Assembly: GCF_014644435.1 (NCBI RefSeq)
Contig: NZ_BMKR01000030.1
Span: 18,986-82,985 of the forward strand
Direction of reading: 5' to 3'
Length of the DNA: 64,000 nucleotides
Origin: Paenibacillus albidus
GTDB lineage: Bacteria > Bacillota > Bacilli > Paenibacillales > Paenibacillaceae
Each line of letters opens with the position of its first letter. The stretch's first letter is position 1. Positions 17,475 to 26,970 of this stretch are shown in pieces. The position numbers were made by a program, and so were the translations under genes. A model generated the notes under the pieces. It saw only the letters and a list, made by a program, of their open reading frames with translations. It ran no database searches and had not been told where the DNA came from.

Positions 17475-18466
17475 AGTTGTTCCTGAAGGAACAGCTTCCG
17501 CTGCTGCTCCTTTACTTGGTGCAGATGCTGCTGATCCCGGTGCTGTATTGGCTCTCCGGCGAATCCAGGCCGTTCTCGATTGTGTTGTACGGGATATCCA
17601 TAAGCAGCGTAGTTCTTATCCTTTATTTGGGATACCGGTATGTAGAGCACCGCAAATTATATACAGCACTGAGCCATCCCCCTTCAGGAAACGGGGAATA
17701 TCTCTATTCTCTCGGGAACGCGCCGCTTCCCGAAGCGGTGCATGAGTTTCTGGAGCTCATTGACCGCCAGCACCGGGAGCAGCTGAACACACATGTTCAT
17801 ACGATGGATCAGCATATTGTATTCATTAACCGCTGGGTTCACCAGATGAAGACTCCGCTGTCCGTAATTCAGCTAACGCTGCAGGAACTCGACGATGAAG
17901 TGGCCGGAAGCATTCAGGAGGAGCTGGAGCGGCTGCGGAAAGGGCTGGAAATGGTCATCTATACTTCCAGACTGGACCGGTTCGAGAACGACTTCCAGGT
18001 CCAGTTGCTTTCACTGCGCCAGGCGGTCAGTGAAGCGGTCTCCGAGAACCGCAGGCTTTTCATCCGCCGGGGAATTCTTGCGGACATTCAGGTCGATGCA
18101 GGATGGGTTGTGTACAGTGATGCCAAGTGGCTGATGTTCATGCTGACCCAAATTCTGACCAATGCCGTGAACTATACCTCCGGCACCGGCAAGTCGGTTA
18201 CTATCACGGCGCAGAAGCTGGGTAGCGATACGATTCTGAGCATCACTGATCAGGGCATAGGCATTTCTTCCGAGGATTTAAGGCGGGTCTTCAATCCCTA
18301 TTTCACCGGTGAGCGCGGACGCCAGTATCACGAATCAACCGGTATGGGTCTGTACCTTGTGCGTGAGATTTGTTCCCGGCTCGGACACAAGGTGGAGCTG
18401 CAGTCCCGGGCGGGAGAAGGGACATCCGTGCACCTTACCTTTTCCAGCAACAGTCAGCAGAATTAA
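17471..18466 (+). CDS. Intramembrane-sensing histidine kinase, BceS-like
   Basis: The 331-residue protein has two close transmembrane helices in residues 8-58 with almost no extracellular loop, the mark of intramembrane-sensing kinases. The H-box is FINRWVHQMKTPLSVIQ (near residue 120). The catalytic domain has ILTNAVNYTSG (N box), ITDQGIGIS (G1) and STGMGLYLVREI (G2). Such kinases do not detect drugs directly but through the flux of a partner ABC transporter. It starts within the end of the regulator gene (ATGA overlap). Confidence 0.92.
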   Translation: MKLFLKEQLPLLLLYLVQMLLIPVLYWLSGESRPFSIVLYGISISSVVLILYLGYRYVEHRKLYTALSHPPSGNGEYLYSLGNAPLPEAVHEFLELIDRQHREQLNTHVHTMDQHIVFINRWVHQMKTPLSVIQLTLQELDDEVAGSIQEELERLRKGLEMVIYTSRLDRFENDFQVQLLSLRQAVSEAVSENRRLFIRRGILADIQVDAGWVVYSDAKWLMFMLTQILTNAVNYTSGTGKSVTITAQKLGSDTILSITDQGIGISSEDLRRVFNPYFTGERGRQYHESTGMGLYLVREICSRLGHKVELQSRAGEGTSVHLTFSSNSQQN

Positions 18467-18475
18467 TAACCCCTG

Positions 18476-18518
18476 GAGGGTGCCGTGAGCCATATCTATG
18501 GCCCGGTGCCCTCTTTTT
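18476..18518 (+). terminator. Terminator after the two-component pair
   Basis: GAGGGTGCC pairs (with two G-T pairs) with GGTGCCCTC and is followed by TTTTT, separating the two-component pair from the ger operon. Confidence 0.75.
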
Positions 18519-18555
18519 GTCGTTAAAAATTTTATTCGCTCTAATGTGAACGGAA

Positions 18556-18585
18556 GAATAAGGAATAGCAAGCCAGGGGATAATA
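18556..18585 (+). promoter_or_regulatory. Possible forespore (sigma-G-like) promoter of the ger operon
   Basis: GAATA (18556) and GATAATA (18579) are 18 bases apart, near the sigma-G pattern (TGAATA, 17-18, CATACTA). Expression of ger operons in the forespore by sigma G is established for Bacillus; that this is the promoter is inferred. Confidence 0.4.
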
Positions 18586-18626
18586 CCTCCACAACTGCCA
18601 TATTGCAGCAATGAGGAGGTGCCTAC

Positions 18627-20225
18627 ATGAATAAAAAATCATCTGCCCAAGGCCCTGGACAGGACGCTCCCACCCATTCCGTACCTGCCCCGCAGCCGCT
18701 CAGCGTTTCCCTCGAAGCCAATGTGCAGGAAATCAGCAAACGAATCGGTGAAAGCTCCGATGTGGTCTTTCGCCATTTCACCAATGAATCACTCAGCTCA
18801 TCGCCTCTTGCTTTTATCTATATTGACGGGCTGGTGAATAGCGAAATGGTCAACCAGACCGTGTTACAGCCGCTAATGGAGACTGTAGTTCCGAAGATCC
18901 CGGATATCACGGCCACGGATGCCTATAACCTGGTCAAGGATCAAATGCTACCGATAGGGAGTGTCAAAGAAGGCAAAACCCTGGAGAGCTTGCTCGGCAT
19001 GTTGTTTGACGGATACACACTGATCCTGTTCAACGGGATGACAACAGCACTGGCTGCCGACACCGCGGGCTGGGAGAAGAGAAGTATTAATGAGCCCACC
19101 TCCCAAGGGGTTATTCGCGGTCCCAAGGAAGGTTTCACTGAAAACCTGCGCACCGGCACTGCCATGCTGCGGCGCAGATTGAAGACCAGCGACCTGCGGA
19201 TTGAAGAGTATAAAATCGGAGAACGGACGCAGACCGGCGTTGCCCTGGTCTATTTGGAGGGAATTGCGAGTGCAGAGGTACTGAAAGAGATCCGCCGCAG
19301 GCTGAACGCCATCCAAACGGACAGTATTCTGGAGAGCAACTATATCGAGGAGTTCATTCAGGACGGCGGGCTGACCCCTTTTCCCACCATTCAAAATACC
19401 GAACGGCCCGATGCGTTGGCCGGCGGCATTCTTGAAGGGCAGGTTGGGATCATCATTGACGGCACCCCTTTTGCCTTACTCGCTCCCTCGACCTTTTTTA
19501 ACTTTTTCCAGTCCAGCGAGGATTACTATCAGCGTTATGATATTTCCTCATTTTTACGTTTGATCCGCTATTCCGCTTTTTTTGTGTCCATGCTGCTTCC
19601 AGCCTTGTATATTGCTGTCACTACGTTCCACCAGGAAATGCTGCCCACCACTCTGCTGGTCAGTCTGGCCGCACAGCGTGAAGGCGTGCCCTTTCCCGCA
19701 TTGGCTGAAGCGCTGCTGATGGAGCTGACCTTTGATGTACTACGGGAGGCCGGAGTTCGCATGCCGCGCACTATTGGTCCGGCGATCTCCATTGTCGGGG
19801 CGCTGGTTCTGGGCCAGTCTGCCGTACAGGCTGGTCTCGTATCCGCTGCCATGGTCATCGTGGTATCTTTCACCGCGATCTCCAATTTCGTGATTCCATC
19901 ACTGGCCATCGCCAACTCCATTCGCCTCATCCGTTTTATCATGATGCTGATCGCCGCTACTCTGGGATTATTCGGCATTATGTCCTTCCTGATGGTGCTG
20001 CTGATTCATATGGCTGGCCTGCGTTCGTTTGGTGTACCTTATCTGTCGCCTGTGGCGCCGATGACTCCGCGGTATCTCAAGGATATTTTTATCCGCGTGC
20101 CGTTATGGGATATGACCATCCGCCCAAAGACCAATTTGGGCAAGGAGACCCGGAGACAAGGCAAGCATCAAAAACCCGAGCCGGCGAAAAAGCTGCAAAA
20201 ACCGGAGGGGGAGAATACACCATGA
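18627..20225 (+). CDS. GerA-family germinant receptor A subunit
   Basis: The 532-residue protein has a soluble N-terminal region, typical of GerAA/GerBA/GerKA (SSDVVFRHF, FIYIDGLV, GYTLILFNG), and a C-terminal membrane part with about five helices starting near residue 310 (ALYIAVTTFHQEMLPTTLL, then VREAGVRMPRTIGPAISIVG-like block). The tail is very basic (Lys/Glu/Pro-rich). It forms the inner-membrane germinant receptor of spores with the B and C subunits. GAGGAGGT precedes the ATG. Its stop overlaps the start of the B-subunit gene. Confidence 0.93.
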   Translation: MNKKSSAQGPGQDAPTHSVPAPQPLSVSLEANVQEISKRIGESSDVVFRHFTNESLSSSPLAFIYIDGLVNSEMVNQTVLQPLMETVVPKIPDITATDAYNLVKDQMLPIGSVKEGKTLESLLGMLFDGYTLILFNGMTTALAADTAGWEKRSINEPTSQGVIRGPKEGFTENLRTGTAMLRRRLKTSDLRIEEYKIGERTQTGVALVYLEGIASAEVLKEIRRRLNAIQTDSILESNYIEEFIQDGGLTPFPTIQNTERPDALAGGILEGQVGIIIDGTPFALLAPSTFFNFFQSSEDYYQRYDISSFLRLIRYSAFFVSMLLPALYIAVTTFHQEMLPTTLLVSLAAQREGVPFPALAEALLMELTFDVLREAGVRMPRTIGPAISIVGALVLGQSAVQAGLVSAAMVIVVSFTAISNFVIPSLAIANSIRLIRFIMMLIAATLGLFGIMSFLMVLLIHMAGLRSFGVPYLSPVAPMTPRYLKDIFIRVPLWDMTIRPKTNLGKETRRQGKHQKPEPAKKLQKPEGENTP

Positions 20226-21325
20226 ATGGAAAGATCGGAACCACACAGGCAGCCATGCTGGTAGTGACCACTGTGCTGCCTACAGCCATCGTCATTCTCC
20301 CGCAGATCATCGGGGAGTATGTGGAGCAGGATTCAGTTATTGCGATTATTCCCCCTACTCTGGCGGGATTAGGCATAGCTTTCGTGATTGGCAGTGTAAT
20401 CCGGTTCAGCAACGGGGCTCCCTTCCTGGACTGGATCAGGGAAAAAAGCTCGCCCGTCATCTCGGTCCTGCTCGGCCTGCTGCTGTTGTTGTTTTATTTG
20501 GATACCTCCTCCACTATTCTGCGTGAATTCGTCAATTTCGTGAAGGACAATGTGCTGCTTAAAACGCCGGTCGCTGTCATTGCCACCTTGATTCTGCTGA
20601 TTTCCATATATATGGTACGAAAGGGAATCGAGGTCATGGCCAGAGTGAACAGCCTGGTGATTCTCCTGTTTCTGTTCTTCGTGCCGCTCTATCTAAGCGG
20701 GCTATGGGGGGAGATGAATATCCACCGTCTACTTCCGCTGTTCGATCATTCCGCTGCTTCGTTACTGCTGGCCAGCCTGACCCCTTCCACATGGATGTCG
20801 GAGGTGGCTGTACTGCTTTTCCTGGCCCCTTATTTGCGGTCCCCGCAGAAAGCGCGCCTGATCGGGTATCTGGGTCTCTTATTCGTCTCTTTAATGATGC
20901 TGTTCTCCATCATTACAATCCTGATGGTGCTGGGACCGCAGTATATCAAGCTTACAACATATCCGGGATTCTCAGCGGCCAGCATTATTCAGATTGGGCG
21001 GTTTATCGAGAATCTCGACGTTTTATTTATCTCCTATTGGGTGATGGCCATCTATCTGAAGTTCGCCATTTTCCTGTTCGCTACCGTAGAGTGCTTTAAG
21101 CAGACTTTCCGTGTCAGCAGCAGCAGGCCTTTCATTGCTGCGCTGGGGCTGGTTATTGTCATGGAATGCCTTTATACCTGGAAAGACCAGGCTGAGCTTA
21201 ACCTTTATAACAAGGAAGGGCGGTTTCTGGTCTTTATACTGTTCAATGCGATTCTCCCGCTGGCTGTTCTGCTGGTGGTCAAGCTCCGCCGGAGCAGGCA
21301 CAAGAGAAAGGAGTGTGAGACATGA
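20222..21325 (+). CDS. GerB-family germinant receptor B subunit (permease-like)
   Basis: The 367-residue protein starts at ATG 20222 in an ATGA overlap with the A-subunit gene. It has about ten transmembrane helices and belongs to the APC-superfamily endospore germination permeases (N-terminal TTQAAMLVVTTVLPTAI, then FVNFVKDNVLLKTPV and GIEVMARVN). The B subunit is the part of the receptor that binds the germinant. It overlaps the C-subunit gene by four bases. Confidence 0.92.
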   Translation: MNGKIGTTQAAMLVVTTVLPTAIVILPQIIGEYVEQDSVIAIIPPTLAGLGIAFVIGSVIRFSNGAPFLDWIREKSSPVISVLLGLLLLLFYLDTSSTILREFVNFVKDNVLLKTPVAVIATLILLISIYMVRKGIEVMARVNSLVILLFLFFVPLYLSGLWGEMNIHRLLPLFDHSAASLLLASLTPSTWMSEVAVLLFLAPYLRSPQKARLIGYLGLLFVSLMMLFSIITILMVLGPQYIKLTTYPGFSAASIIQIGRFIENLDVLFISYWVMAIYLKFAIFLFATVECFKQTFRVSSSRPFIAALGLVIVMECLYTWKDQAELNLYNKEGRFLVFILFNAILPLAVLLVVKLRRSRHKRKECET

Positions 21326-22566
21326 ACCTGCGAAAGCTGTTGAATACAAAACTGCTCTGCAGTGTGTTATGCCTTCCGTTATGTACAAGCCTCTTATCCG
21401 GCTGCTGGGATGCCCGCGAGCTCAGTGAGCTGGGAATCACCTCAGGCTCGGCCTACGATTGGGAAGACAATCAATGGAAGGCTACCTATCAGATCATCAA
21501 TCCCTCTTCAGGATCCAGCAGCATGGGCGGCAGCGGAGGCGGCAGCACAAGCTCACCTCCGTTCATCACCTTTACGGTTAAAGGAAAAACAATTATGGAA
21601 GCCATTCAGAAATCAAACCTGACCAGCATCCGGGAAATGTTCCCCTCTCATTCGAGGGTTACCGTGATTGGAGACCGGCTCGCAAAAAGGGGAATCAACC
21701 CGCTCCTTGATATTTTTCTGCGGAAGCAGGATGCCCGGGAGACCGTCTACGTCTTTATCCATTCAGGCGATGCCGGGGACGTTCTTGATCAGCTGATGCA
21801 GCTTACCAAAAATCAGGGAGCCGGCATCCAGCTCATGATAGAACAGGAATCCAAGCTGCTCTCCTATTATCCCGGTATCCGGATGTTTGAGCTGGCCATG
21901 AACCTGGCCTCGGAATCCGGATGCGCAGCCGTTCCCGAACTAATGCTGACCGATTCCAAAATTATGGATGAAACCAGCGAGACCGGACAGACGAACCTGC
22001 CTTCAAGGCTGGCTCTCGGCCGGCTTGGCGTGCTGAAGGGCGATAAGATGGTGGGCTGGTTATCGCAGAAGGAGGCCTTTGGCTTGTCTTTTTTAACCAA
22101 TACTATAAAGTCTGCCATGATCCCGTTCGCCTCCCGGCCCCAAATCAGCGAGCAGCTTGACAGCAGTTATATGATCCAGAAATCAACCACTATCGTTCAG
22201 CCGAGATGGGCCAGGGACCACTTCATCATGGACATCCATATTAAGGGGAGCGGCGTAATCCACGAGATTGGAAGCAAAGTGGATCTGAATAACCAGGCTG
22301 CCCTCGCGGAGATGGAAACATCCATAGAGAACAACATTCTGGAGGTTGTCGAGCAGTCGTGGAAGTCGGTGAAGAAGCTGAATGCCGATGTTACAGGGTT
22401 TGCCGTCAGGATTCACAGAAGCGACAAAAAAAGATGGAGGAGCATCCGGCAGGACAAAAACTGGGATACGGTCTTCCAGAATATTGAGATCCGGCCGCAT
22501 GTTCATATGGATATAGAACGAACAGGGCTTAGCAGCAAATCCTTCAAGTCCATTCAGCAGGACTAA
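21322..22566 (+). CDS. GerC-family germinant receptor lipoprotein
   Basis: The 414-residue protein has a lipoprotein signal with lipobox LLSGCWDARE (Cys near residue 28), followed by the Ger(x)C family start WDARELSELGI. A Gly/Ser-rich insertion (SSGSSSMGGSGGGSTSS) near residues 62-80 is longer than usual. GerC subunits are anchored on the outer face of the spore inner membrane and are needed for receptor assembly. It ends 12 bases before the next small gene, preceded by AAAGGAG. Confidence 0.92.
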   Translation: MNLRKLLNTKLLCSVLCLPLCTSLLSGCWDARELSELGITSGSAYDWEDNQWKATYQIINPSSGSSSMGGSGGGSTSSPPFITFTVKGKTIMEAIQKSNLTSIREMFPSHSRVTVIGDRLAKRGINPLLDIFLRKQDARETVYVFIHSGDAGDVLDQLMQLTKNQGAGIQLMIEQESKLLSYYPGIRMFELAMNLASESGCAAVPELMLTDSKIMDETSETGQTNLPSRLALGRLGVLKGDKMVGWLSQKEAFGLSFLTNTIKSAMIPFASRPQISEQLDSSYMIQKSTTIVQPRWARDHFIMDIHIKGSGVIHEIGSKVDLNNQAALAEMETSIENNILEVVEQSWKSVKKLNADVTGFAVRIHRSDKKRWRSIRQDKNWDTVFQNIEIRPHVHMDIERTGLSSKSFKSIQQD

Positions 22567-22578
22567 AGGAGAATACCC

Positions 22579-22812
22579 ATGAAATTCGCTGTCATTCTGG
22601 CACTATATGCCCTCGCGTTCTATATAGGCATCAAAATGCTGCGGGGAAACAAACGAAAGCAACATCGGCTGTGGTATGGCCTTATCCTGGCCTGGTGTGC
22701 CTACGTGCACCTGTGCGGTATAACGAACACCCCGCATCTTAGTGTTTCTACACTCTACCGCTTCCTTTTCGAGGATGCAGGAAGAGCTATTGTCCAGTGG
22801 TTGGGAGGATGA
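22579..22812 (+). CDS. Small two-helix membrane protein of the ger operon (D-subunit-like)
   Basis: The 77-residue protein has two hydrophobic helices (VILALYALAFYIGI and LWYGLILAWCAYVHL) joined by a basic turn (RGNKRKQHR). Two-helix D proteins of this size occur in germinant receptor operons of Bacillales, where they modify receptor function. The gene is tightly packed between gerC and a second permease gene (overlap of 4 bases with an ATG at 22809). The role is inferred from location and topology. Confidence 0.7.
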   Translation: MKFAVILALYALAFYIGIKMLRGNKRKQHRLWYGLILAWCAYVHLCGITNTPHLSVSTLYRFLFEDAGRAIVQWLGG

Positions 22813-22817
22813 AATCC

Positions 22818-23927
22818 ATGCAAAAAAAGGAACGGATATCTACTTTGCAGGTCATATTTATGACTATGCTGTTTGAGATTGGCAGCACCCCGTTGTTCCT
22901 GATTGGCGGCACAGTCAAGCAGGATTCATGGCTGGCCATGAGCATCGGCGCAGCAGCCGGTTTCCTGCTGCTGCTATTGCTGCTCTGGATTCAAAAGCAT
23001 TCTTCCGGGCAAAATCTGATGAATATGCTCACTGCCCATTTCGGGCGTTTCTCCGGGTCCCTTCTAGGCGGTATCTATTGCCTGTATTTCGCCTATCAGT
23101 CGATGCGTAATGTGCGTGACCTCGGCGAATTAACTGCAATGACTCTGCTCCCGAGGACTCCGGTCTCCCTTACCATGCTGCTGTTTGTGCTGATTGCCTT
23201 GTATGCCATCTGGAAGGGCACGGAGGTTATCTTCCGGCTGCCCGAAATCCTGCTGCCCTTAGTGCTGTTCTTTTATGGTGTGATTGTGCTCCTGCTGGGC
23301 ATTATGGGGGCTATTGATCTTGGCAGGCTGTTGCCCGTCTTTGAAAGCAGTCCCGGAATGCTGGTACAAACGGCCCTGCCGGATATTTTATCGTTTCCCT
23401 TCGGCCAAATGATTGTATTCCTGATGCTGTGGAGCTTATGGGACAAACCCGGGGTGCCCTACAAGCAATCGCTGGTTGCTTATGCGCTCATCAGTCTCTT
23501 TTTAATCTTCATGAACATTGTTAATATGGCTGTGCTTGGCCCAACGATAGCCGGGATCAGCCAGCTGCCCCTGCTTAAGGTGGTACGGACCTTGTCCAAT
23601 CTGAAATTCATTGAACGGCTCGACATTCTCGTCACTATTCAGCTCTTCATCGGGCTGCTGATCAAGATGATGCTCTTTTTTCTTTGTGCGGTTAAAGGAA
23701 TAAGTGTGCTGACCGGCAAGCGGGAGCAATGGTGGGTATTTCCCGTAGGTGCCGTCATCTATGGAACTTCTTTTCTGGCGCGTAATTATACGGAGCATAT
23801 CGCCATTGGGCTTGGGCCGAGTCTCAAAATTGACCCCTTGTTCCAGGTGGCTGTTCCGCTGCTGCTAGCGTTCTCCATCCTGCTGCGCCGCACCAACAAG
23901 CGCTCCTCTCCGCAAAAGCGAACGTAA
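22818..23927 (+). CDS. Second GerB-family permease subunit
   Basis: The 369-residue protein (ATG 22818, with GGGAGG 9 bases upstream; an ATG at 22809 is possible) has about ten transmembrane helices and the GerB-type N-terminus ISTLQVIFMTMLFEIGSTPL and GTEVIFRLPEILLP. It is a paralogue of the operon's first B subunit but clearly diverged from it. Two B subunits in one operon could let one receptor respond to two germinants or give two different receptors sharing A and C. The operon order is A-B-C-D-B. Confidence 0.88.
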   Translation: MQKKERISTLQVIFMTMLFEIGSTPLFLIGGTVKQDSWLAMSIGAAAGFLLLLLLLWIQKHSSGQNLMNMLTAHFGRFSGSLLGGIYCLYFAYQSMRNVRDLGELTAMTLLPRTPVSLTMLLFVLIALYAIWKGTEVIFRLPEILLPLVLFFYGVIVLLLGIMGAIDLGRLLPVFESSPGMLVQTALPDILSFPFGQMIVFLMLWSLWDKPGVPYKQSLVAYALISLFLIFMNIVNMAVLGPTIAGISQLPLLKVVRTLSNLKFIERLDILVTIQLFIGLLIKMMLFFLCAVKGISVLTGKREQWWVFPVGAVIYGTSFLARNYTEHIAIGLGPSLKIDPLFQVAVPLLLAFSILLRRTNKRSSPQKRT

Positions 23928-23941
23928 TCTTAAACACACTG

Positions 23942-23960
23942 TAAGGTAACTTTAAGGTAA
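23942..23960 (+). promoter_or_regulatory. Direct-repeat operator upstream of the BceAB-like genes
   Basis: TAAGGTAA occurs at 23942 and 23953, exactly 11 bases apart, the spacing used by OmpR/PhoB-family regulators that bind as tandem dimers. It lies 105 bases before the ABC gene and is a natural target for the BceR-like regulator at 16776. Confidence 0.55.
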
Positions 23961-24064
23961 ATACATAGCGCAGCCCCCTCTCCATCCTGTACATTGGAAA
24001 CAGGATTACAACACCCAGGAACGAAAGGGTGACTCCAGTTTCCCACAGGAAAGGATTGAACCGA

Positions 24065-24835
24065 ATGAACGTATTGGAAGTCAAAGCACTGAATAAAGTC
24101 TATGCGGGCAAAGTGCATACGCAGGCCCTTACCGATATCCATCTCAGCATTGAAAGCGGTGAATTTGTAGGCATTATGGGCCCCTCCGGCAGCGGCAAAA
24201 CCACACTGCTGAATATGGTATCCACCATTGACCAGCCCTCATCGGGCGAAGTTCTGATTAATGGCAGCAACCCCTATCTAATGAATAAGAAAGAACTCGC
24301 CCTGTTCCGCCGCAAACAGCTAGGTTTTGTCTTTCAAGACTTTAATCTGCTGGAGACTTTAACCGTAGCCGAGAATATTGTCCTGCCTTTGACGCTCGAC
24401 AACCGCAAGCTCAGCGAGATGGAAACCCTGCTGGAGAGCGTGGCCGGACAGCTGGGCATTACGGACATCCTGAACAAACGCACCTATGAAATTTCGGGCG
24501 GTCAACGGCAGCGGACAGCCATCGCCCGGGCGATTATCACCTCGCCCGCCATGATTCTGGCCGACGAGCCAACCGGCGCGCTTGATTCGAATTCCTCGCG
24601 GATCGTAATGGAATCCCTGGAAGAGATCAACCGCCAGGCAGGTGCTACGCTTATGCTGGTAACCCATGATCCGCTGGCGGCAAGCTACTGCAACCGGATC
24701 GTCTTCATCAAGGATGGCAAACTGGCCGCCGAGATCCACCGTGGCGATAACCGCCAGGCATTCTTCCAGAAGATTATCGATACACTATCGTTCTGGGGAG
24801 GGAATAGCCATGAACTTTCCTCAATTCGCGTTTAA
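24065..24835 (+). CDS. BceA-like ABC transporter ATP-binding protein
   Basis: The 256-residue protein starts at ATG 24065 with AAAGGA upstream. It has Walker A GPSGSGKTT (about 40-48), Q-loop FQDFNLLETLT, signature ISGGQRQR, Walker B MILADEPTGALD and an H-loop in VTHDP. It belongs to the MacB/LolD/BceA branch and powers the permease encoded next, with which it overlaps by 26 bases. Such pumps protect against peptide antibiotics such as bacitracin. Confidence 0.93.
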   Translation: MNVLEVKALNKVYAGKVHTQALTDIHLSIESGEFVGIMGPSGSGKTTLLNMVSTIDQPSSGEVLINGSNPYLMNKKELALFRRKQLGFVFQDFNLLETLTVAENIVLPLTLDNRKLSEMETLLESVAGQLGITDILNKRTYEISGGQRQRTAIARAIITSPAMILADEPTGALDSNSSRIVMESLEEINRQAGATLMLVTHDPLAASYCNRIVFIKDGKLAAEIHRGDNRQAFFQKIIDTLSFWGGNSHELSSIRV

Positions 24836-26789
24836 CAATGTGCGCCGGAACGCGCGGGCGTATATCGCCTATTTTTTGAGCAGCTCCTTTATGGTCATGA
24901 TCTTTTTCGCCTATTCCGTCTTTATCTATCATCCGGGAGTGGCGAACAGTGAGATGGGGCCAAGCTCGGCCACCAGCATGCAGATTGCGGCTTTCATCGT
25001 TTATATATTCGCTTTCTTCTTTGTGCTGTATTCGATCAGCTCGTTTCTGAAGTCCCGTAATCTGGAGTTTGGGCTCCTGACCATTCTGGGCGCACGCCCC
25101 GGGCAGATCAACAAGCTGATTTTTATGGAAAATATGCTGATTGGCTTCTTCGCTATCGTAACCGGACTTGCCGGAGGCATGCTGCTGTCCAAGCTGTTCC
25201 TGCTGCTCAGCACCCGGGTCATCGGTATTGACGATCTGCCTTTTTATTGGCCGGTTAAAGCCATACTCATTACTTCCATTTCCTTCATCAGCCTTTTCCT
25301 GGTGATTTCGATCTTCACCTTGCTGTTCATCCGCAAGAACAGGGTGCTGGAGCTGCTGCAGGGCAATGCCAAACCCAAAAAGCAGCCAAAAGCTTCTATT
25401 CTCCTGACTTTGCTGGGCACCGCACTACTGGCGACCGGATTCTTTACTCTGCAGATAGAGATAGGCTCGCCGACGGTTTTACTAGTAGCCGCCATAACAG
25501 GGATAGCCGGCACGTATTTCTTCTACTCCCAGCTGTCGGTGTTCATCGTCCGTCTCCTGCAGCGCAGCCGTAAATCCACCTGGCGCGGTACCCGCCTGCT
25601 CTGGATTTCGGAGATGAGCTACAAATTACGCGACAACTCACGGATTCTGTTCATGATCACGGTCGTGACTGCACTAGCCAGCATGGGGGCCGGGGTGGTA
25701 TTGTCTCTGAATCAGGCCGGGCGGGACGTCTACCACGAAAACCCTTTTTCGGTTAACATGACGTATTACCAGACTCCTGACTCGAAGACAGAACTCAACA
25801 GGATTCATCAGGAGCTGGAGCAGGCCGGTGTCGAATATACTGAAATCCGCATCGATACCCTGTACAGCTCCGCCGTGACCGGCGATGGCAAGGAGCATAC
25901 CCTGCGTCTTATGGGCCTGCAGCAATTCAACAAGCTCGCTTCCTCCCTGGGTCTGAAAGAAGACAACAAGCTGGGCCGGAACGAAGCGATCTTGATTGAC
26001 TCCGAAGCGATCTTCATTGACTCCAAGGAGCAAGTCGCTGCCGATTATGTGGTCAATGGCATGGTCACTCTGAAGGAGCAAAGCGCAGCGGCACTTACTG
26101 TCAAGGAGTCTCTGGAAACCGATGCCTTTGCTTTCTTTCAGAGCTCCGCTCCGATTCTGGTAGTTCCGGAGCCTTGGATGGACACGGTACAGACTGCACT
26201 TGCTGCCGAATCCGAAGCCAATGCTTCACCGATGATCGAATATGCGTACAAAGTGCCCGCCTGGGATACGGGCGCACTGCCCAAAGCTGACAGTCCGGAA
26301 GCCATTGCCGGGGCTAATCTCGGAAAATGGAATGCGGAGATGAGCAAAAAAAGCGAGACGCCGTTTTTCCTCACCACACGGGCCAATACGTATATGCTTC
26401 TTAAACAAAGTACAGCCATGATCAGCTTCGTCAGTATTTTTGTGGCTTTGATCTTCTCCGTGTCCTCGGCAAGCTTTCTGTACTTCAAGCTTCACAGCGA
26501 GCTGACTGCGGACATCCGGATGTATCGCGCTTTATCCAAAATCGGGCTCAGCACACGGGAAATGTCAGCTACAGCAACGAAACAGATCGCCGTCCTGTTC
26601 TATATCCCAGTCTTTGTCTCGGCCCTTCAGAGTTATGTAGTGGTCCGCCCGGTCATGTCGTCTCTGGTGAATACAGGTGTAGGCAGCTCCGTGCTGGTCA
26701 CATTCGCCGCCTACTTGGTTCTGCAAAGCGTATTCTTCCTGATTGTTAAATCGCGTTATATTTGGAGTCTCAAAAAAATGATGGTGTAA
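24810..26789 (+). CDS. BceB-like FtsX-family ABC permease
   Basis: The 659-residue protein starts at ATG 24810 inside the ABC gene's end (GGGGAGGGAATAGCC upstream). It begins with FAFNNVRRNARAYIAYFLSS, characteristic of BceB permeases, has about ten transmembrane helices and a large extracellular domain (about residues 300-530) between helices 7 and 8. That domain senses or holds the peptide. BceB-type permeases signal to BceS kinases, and the only such kinase in the window is encoded at 17471-18466. Confidence 0.92.
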   Translation: MNFPQFAFNNVRRNARAYIAYFLSSSFMVMIFFAYSVFIYHPGVANSEMGPSSATSMQIAAFIVYIFAFFFVLYSISSFLKSRNLEFGLLTILGARPGQINKLIFMENMLIGFFAIVTGLAGGMLLSKLFLLLSTRVIGIDDLPFYWPVKAILITSISFISLFLVISIFTLLFIRKNRVLELLQGNAKPKKQPKASILLTLLGTALLATGFFTLQIEIGSPTVLLVAAITGIAGTYFFYSQLSVFIVRLLQRSRKSTWRGTRLLWISEMSYKLRDNSRILFMITVVTALASMGAGVVLSLNQAGRDVYHENPFSVNMTYYQTPDSKTELNRIHQELEQAGVEYTEIRIDTLYSSAVTGDGKEHTLRLMGLQQFNKLASSLGLKEDNKLGRNEAILIDSEAIFIDSKEQVAADYVVNGMVTLKEQSAAALTVKESLETDAFAFFQSSAPILVVPEPWMDTVQTALAAESEANASPMIEYAYKVPAWDTGALPKADSPEAIAGANLGKWNAEMSKKSETPFFLTTRANTYMLLKQSTAMISFVSIFVALIFSVSSASFLYFKLHSELTADIRMYRALSKIGLSTREMSATATKQIAVLFYIPVFVSALQSYVVVRPVMSSLVNTGVGSSVLVTFAAYLVLQSVFFLIVKSRYIWSLKKMMV

Positions 26790-26887
26790 TCCATGCCTTT
26801 TATGAAGAGGAAAGAGGCGTTCGTATTCGCAGGGAAATCTGCGGCTGCGAATGTCTTCTTTGCTTTAAATTTAAAACTTTGAATACG

Positions 26888-26944
26888 AGTATGCTATACT
26901 AAACTCCAAGCAATCCATCTACAAAAAACTTATAGTATGCTATA
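26888..26944. promoter_or_regulatory. Two related dyads upstream of the RsbQ-like gene
   Basis: AGTATGCTATA occurs at 26888 and 26934, 46 bases apart. The first lies in the dyad AGTAT-GCT-ATACT (26888-26900), the second in TATAG-TATG-CTATA (26931-26944). They end 26 bases before the RsbQ-like start, with a TATACT that could be a -10 box in the first dyad. This looks like an operator pair for an unknown regulator. Confidence 0.5.
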
Positions 26945-26970
26945 AAATAACCTTACAGAGGAGTTTTTTA

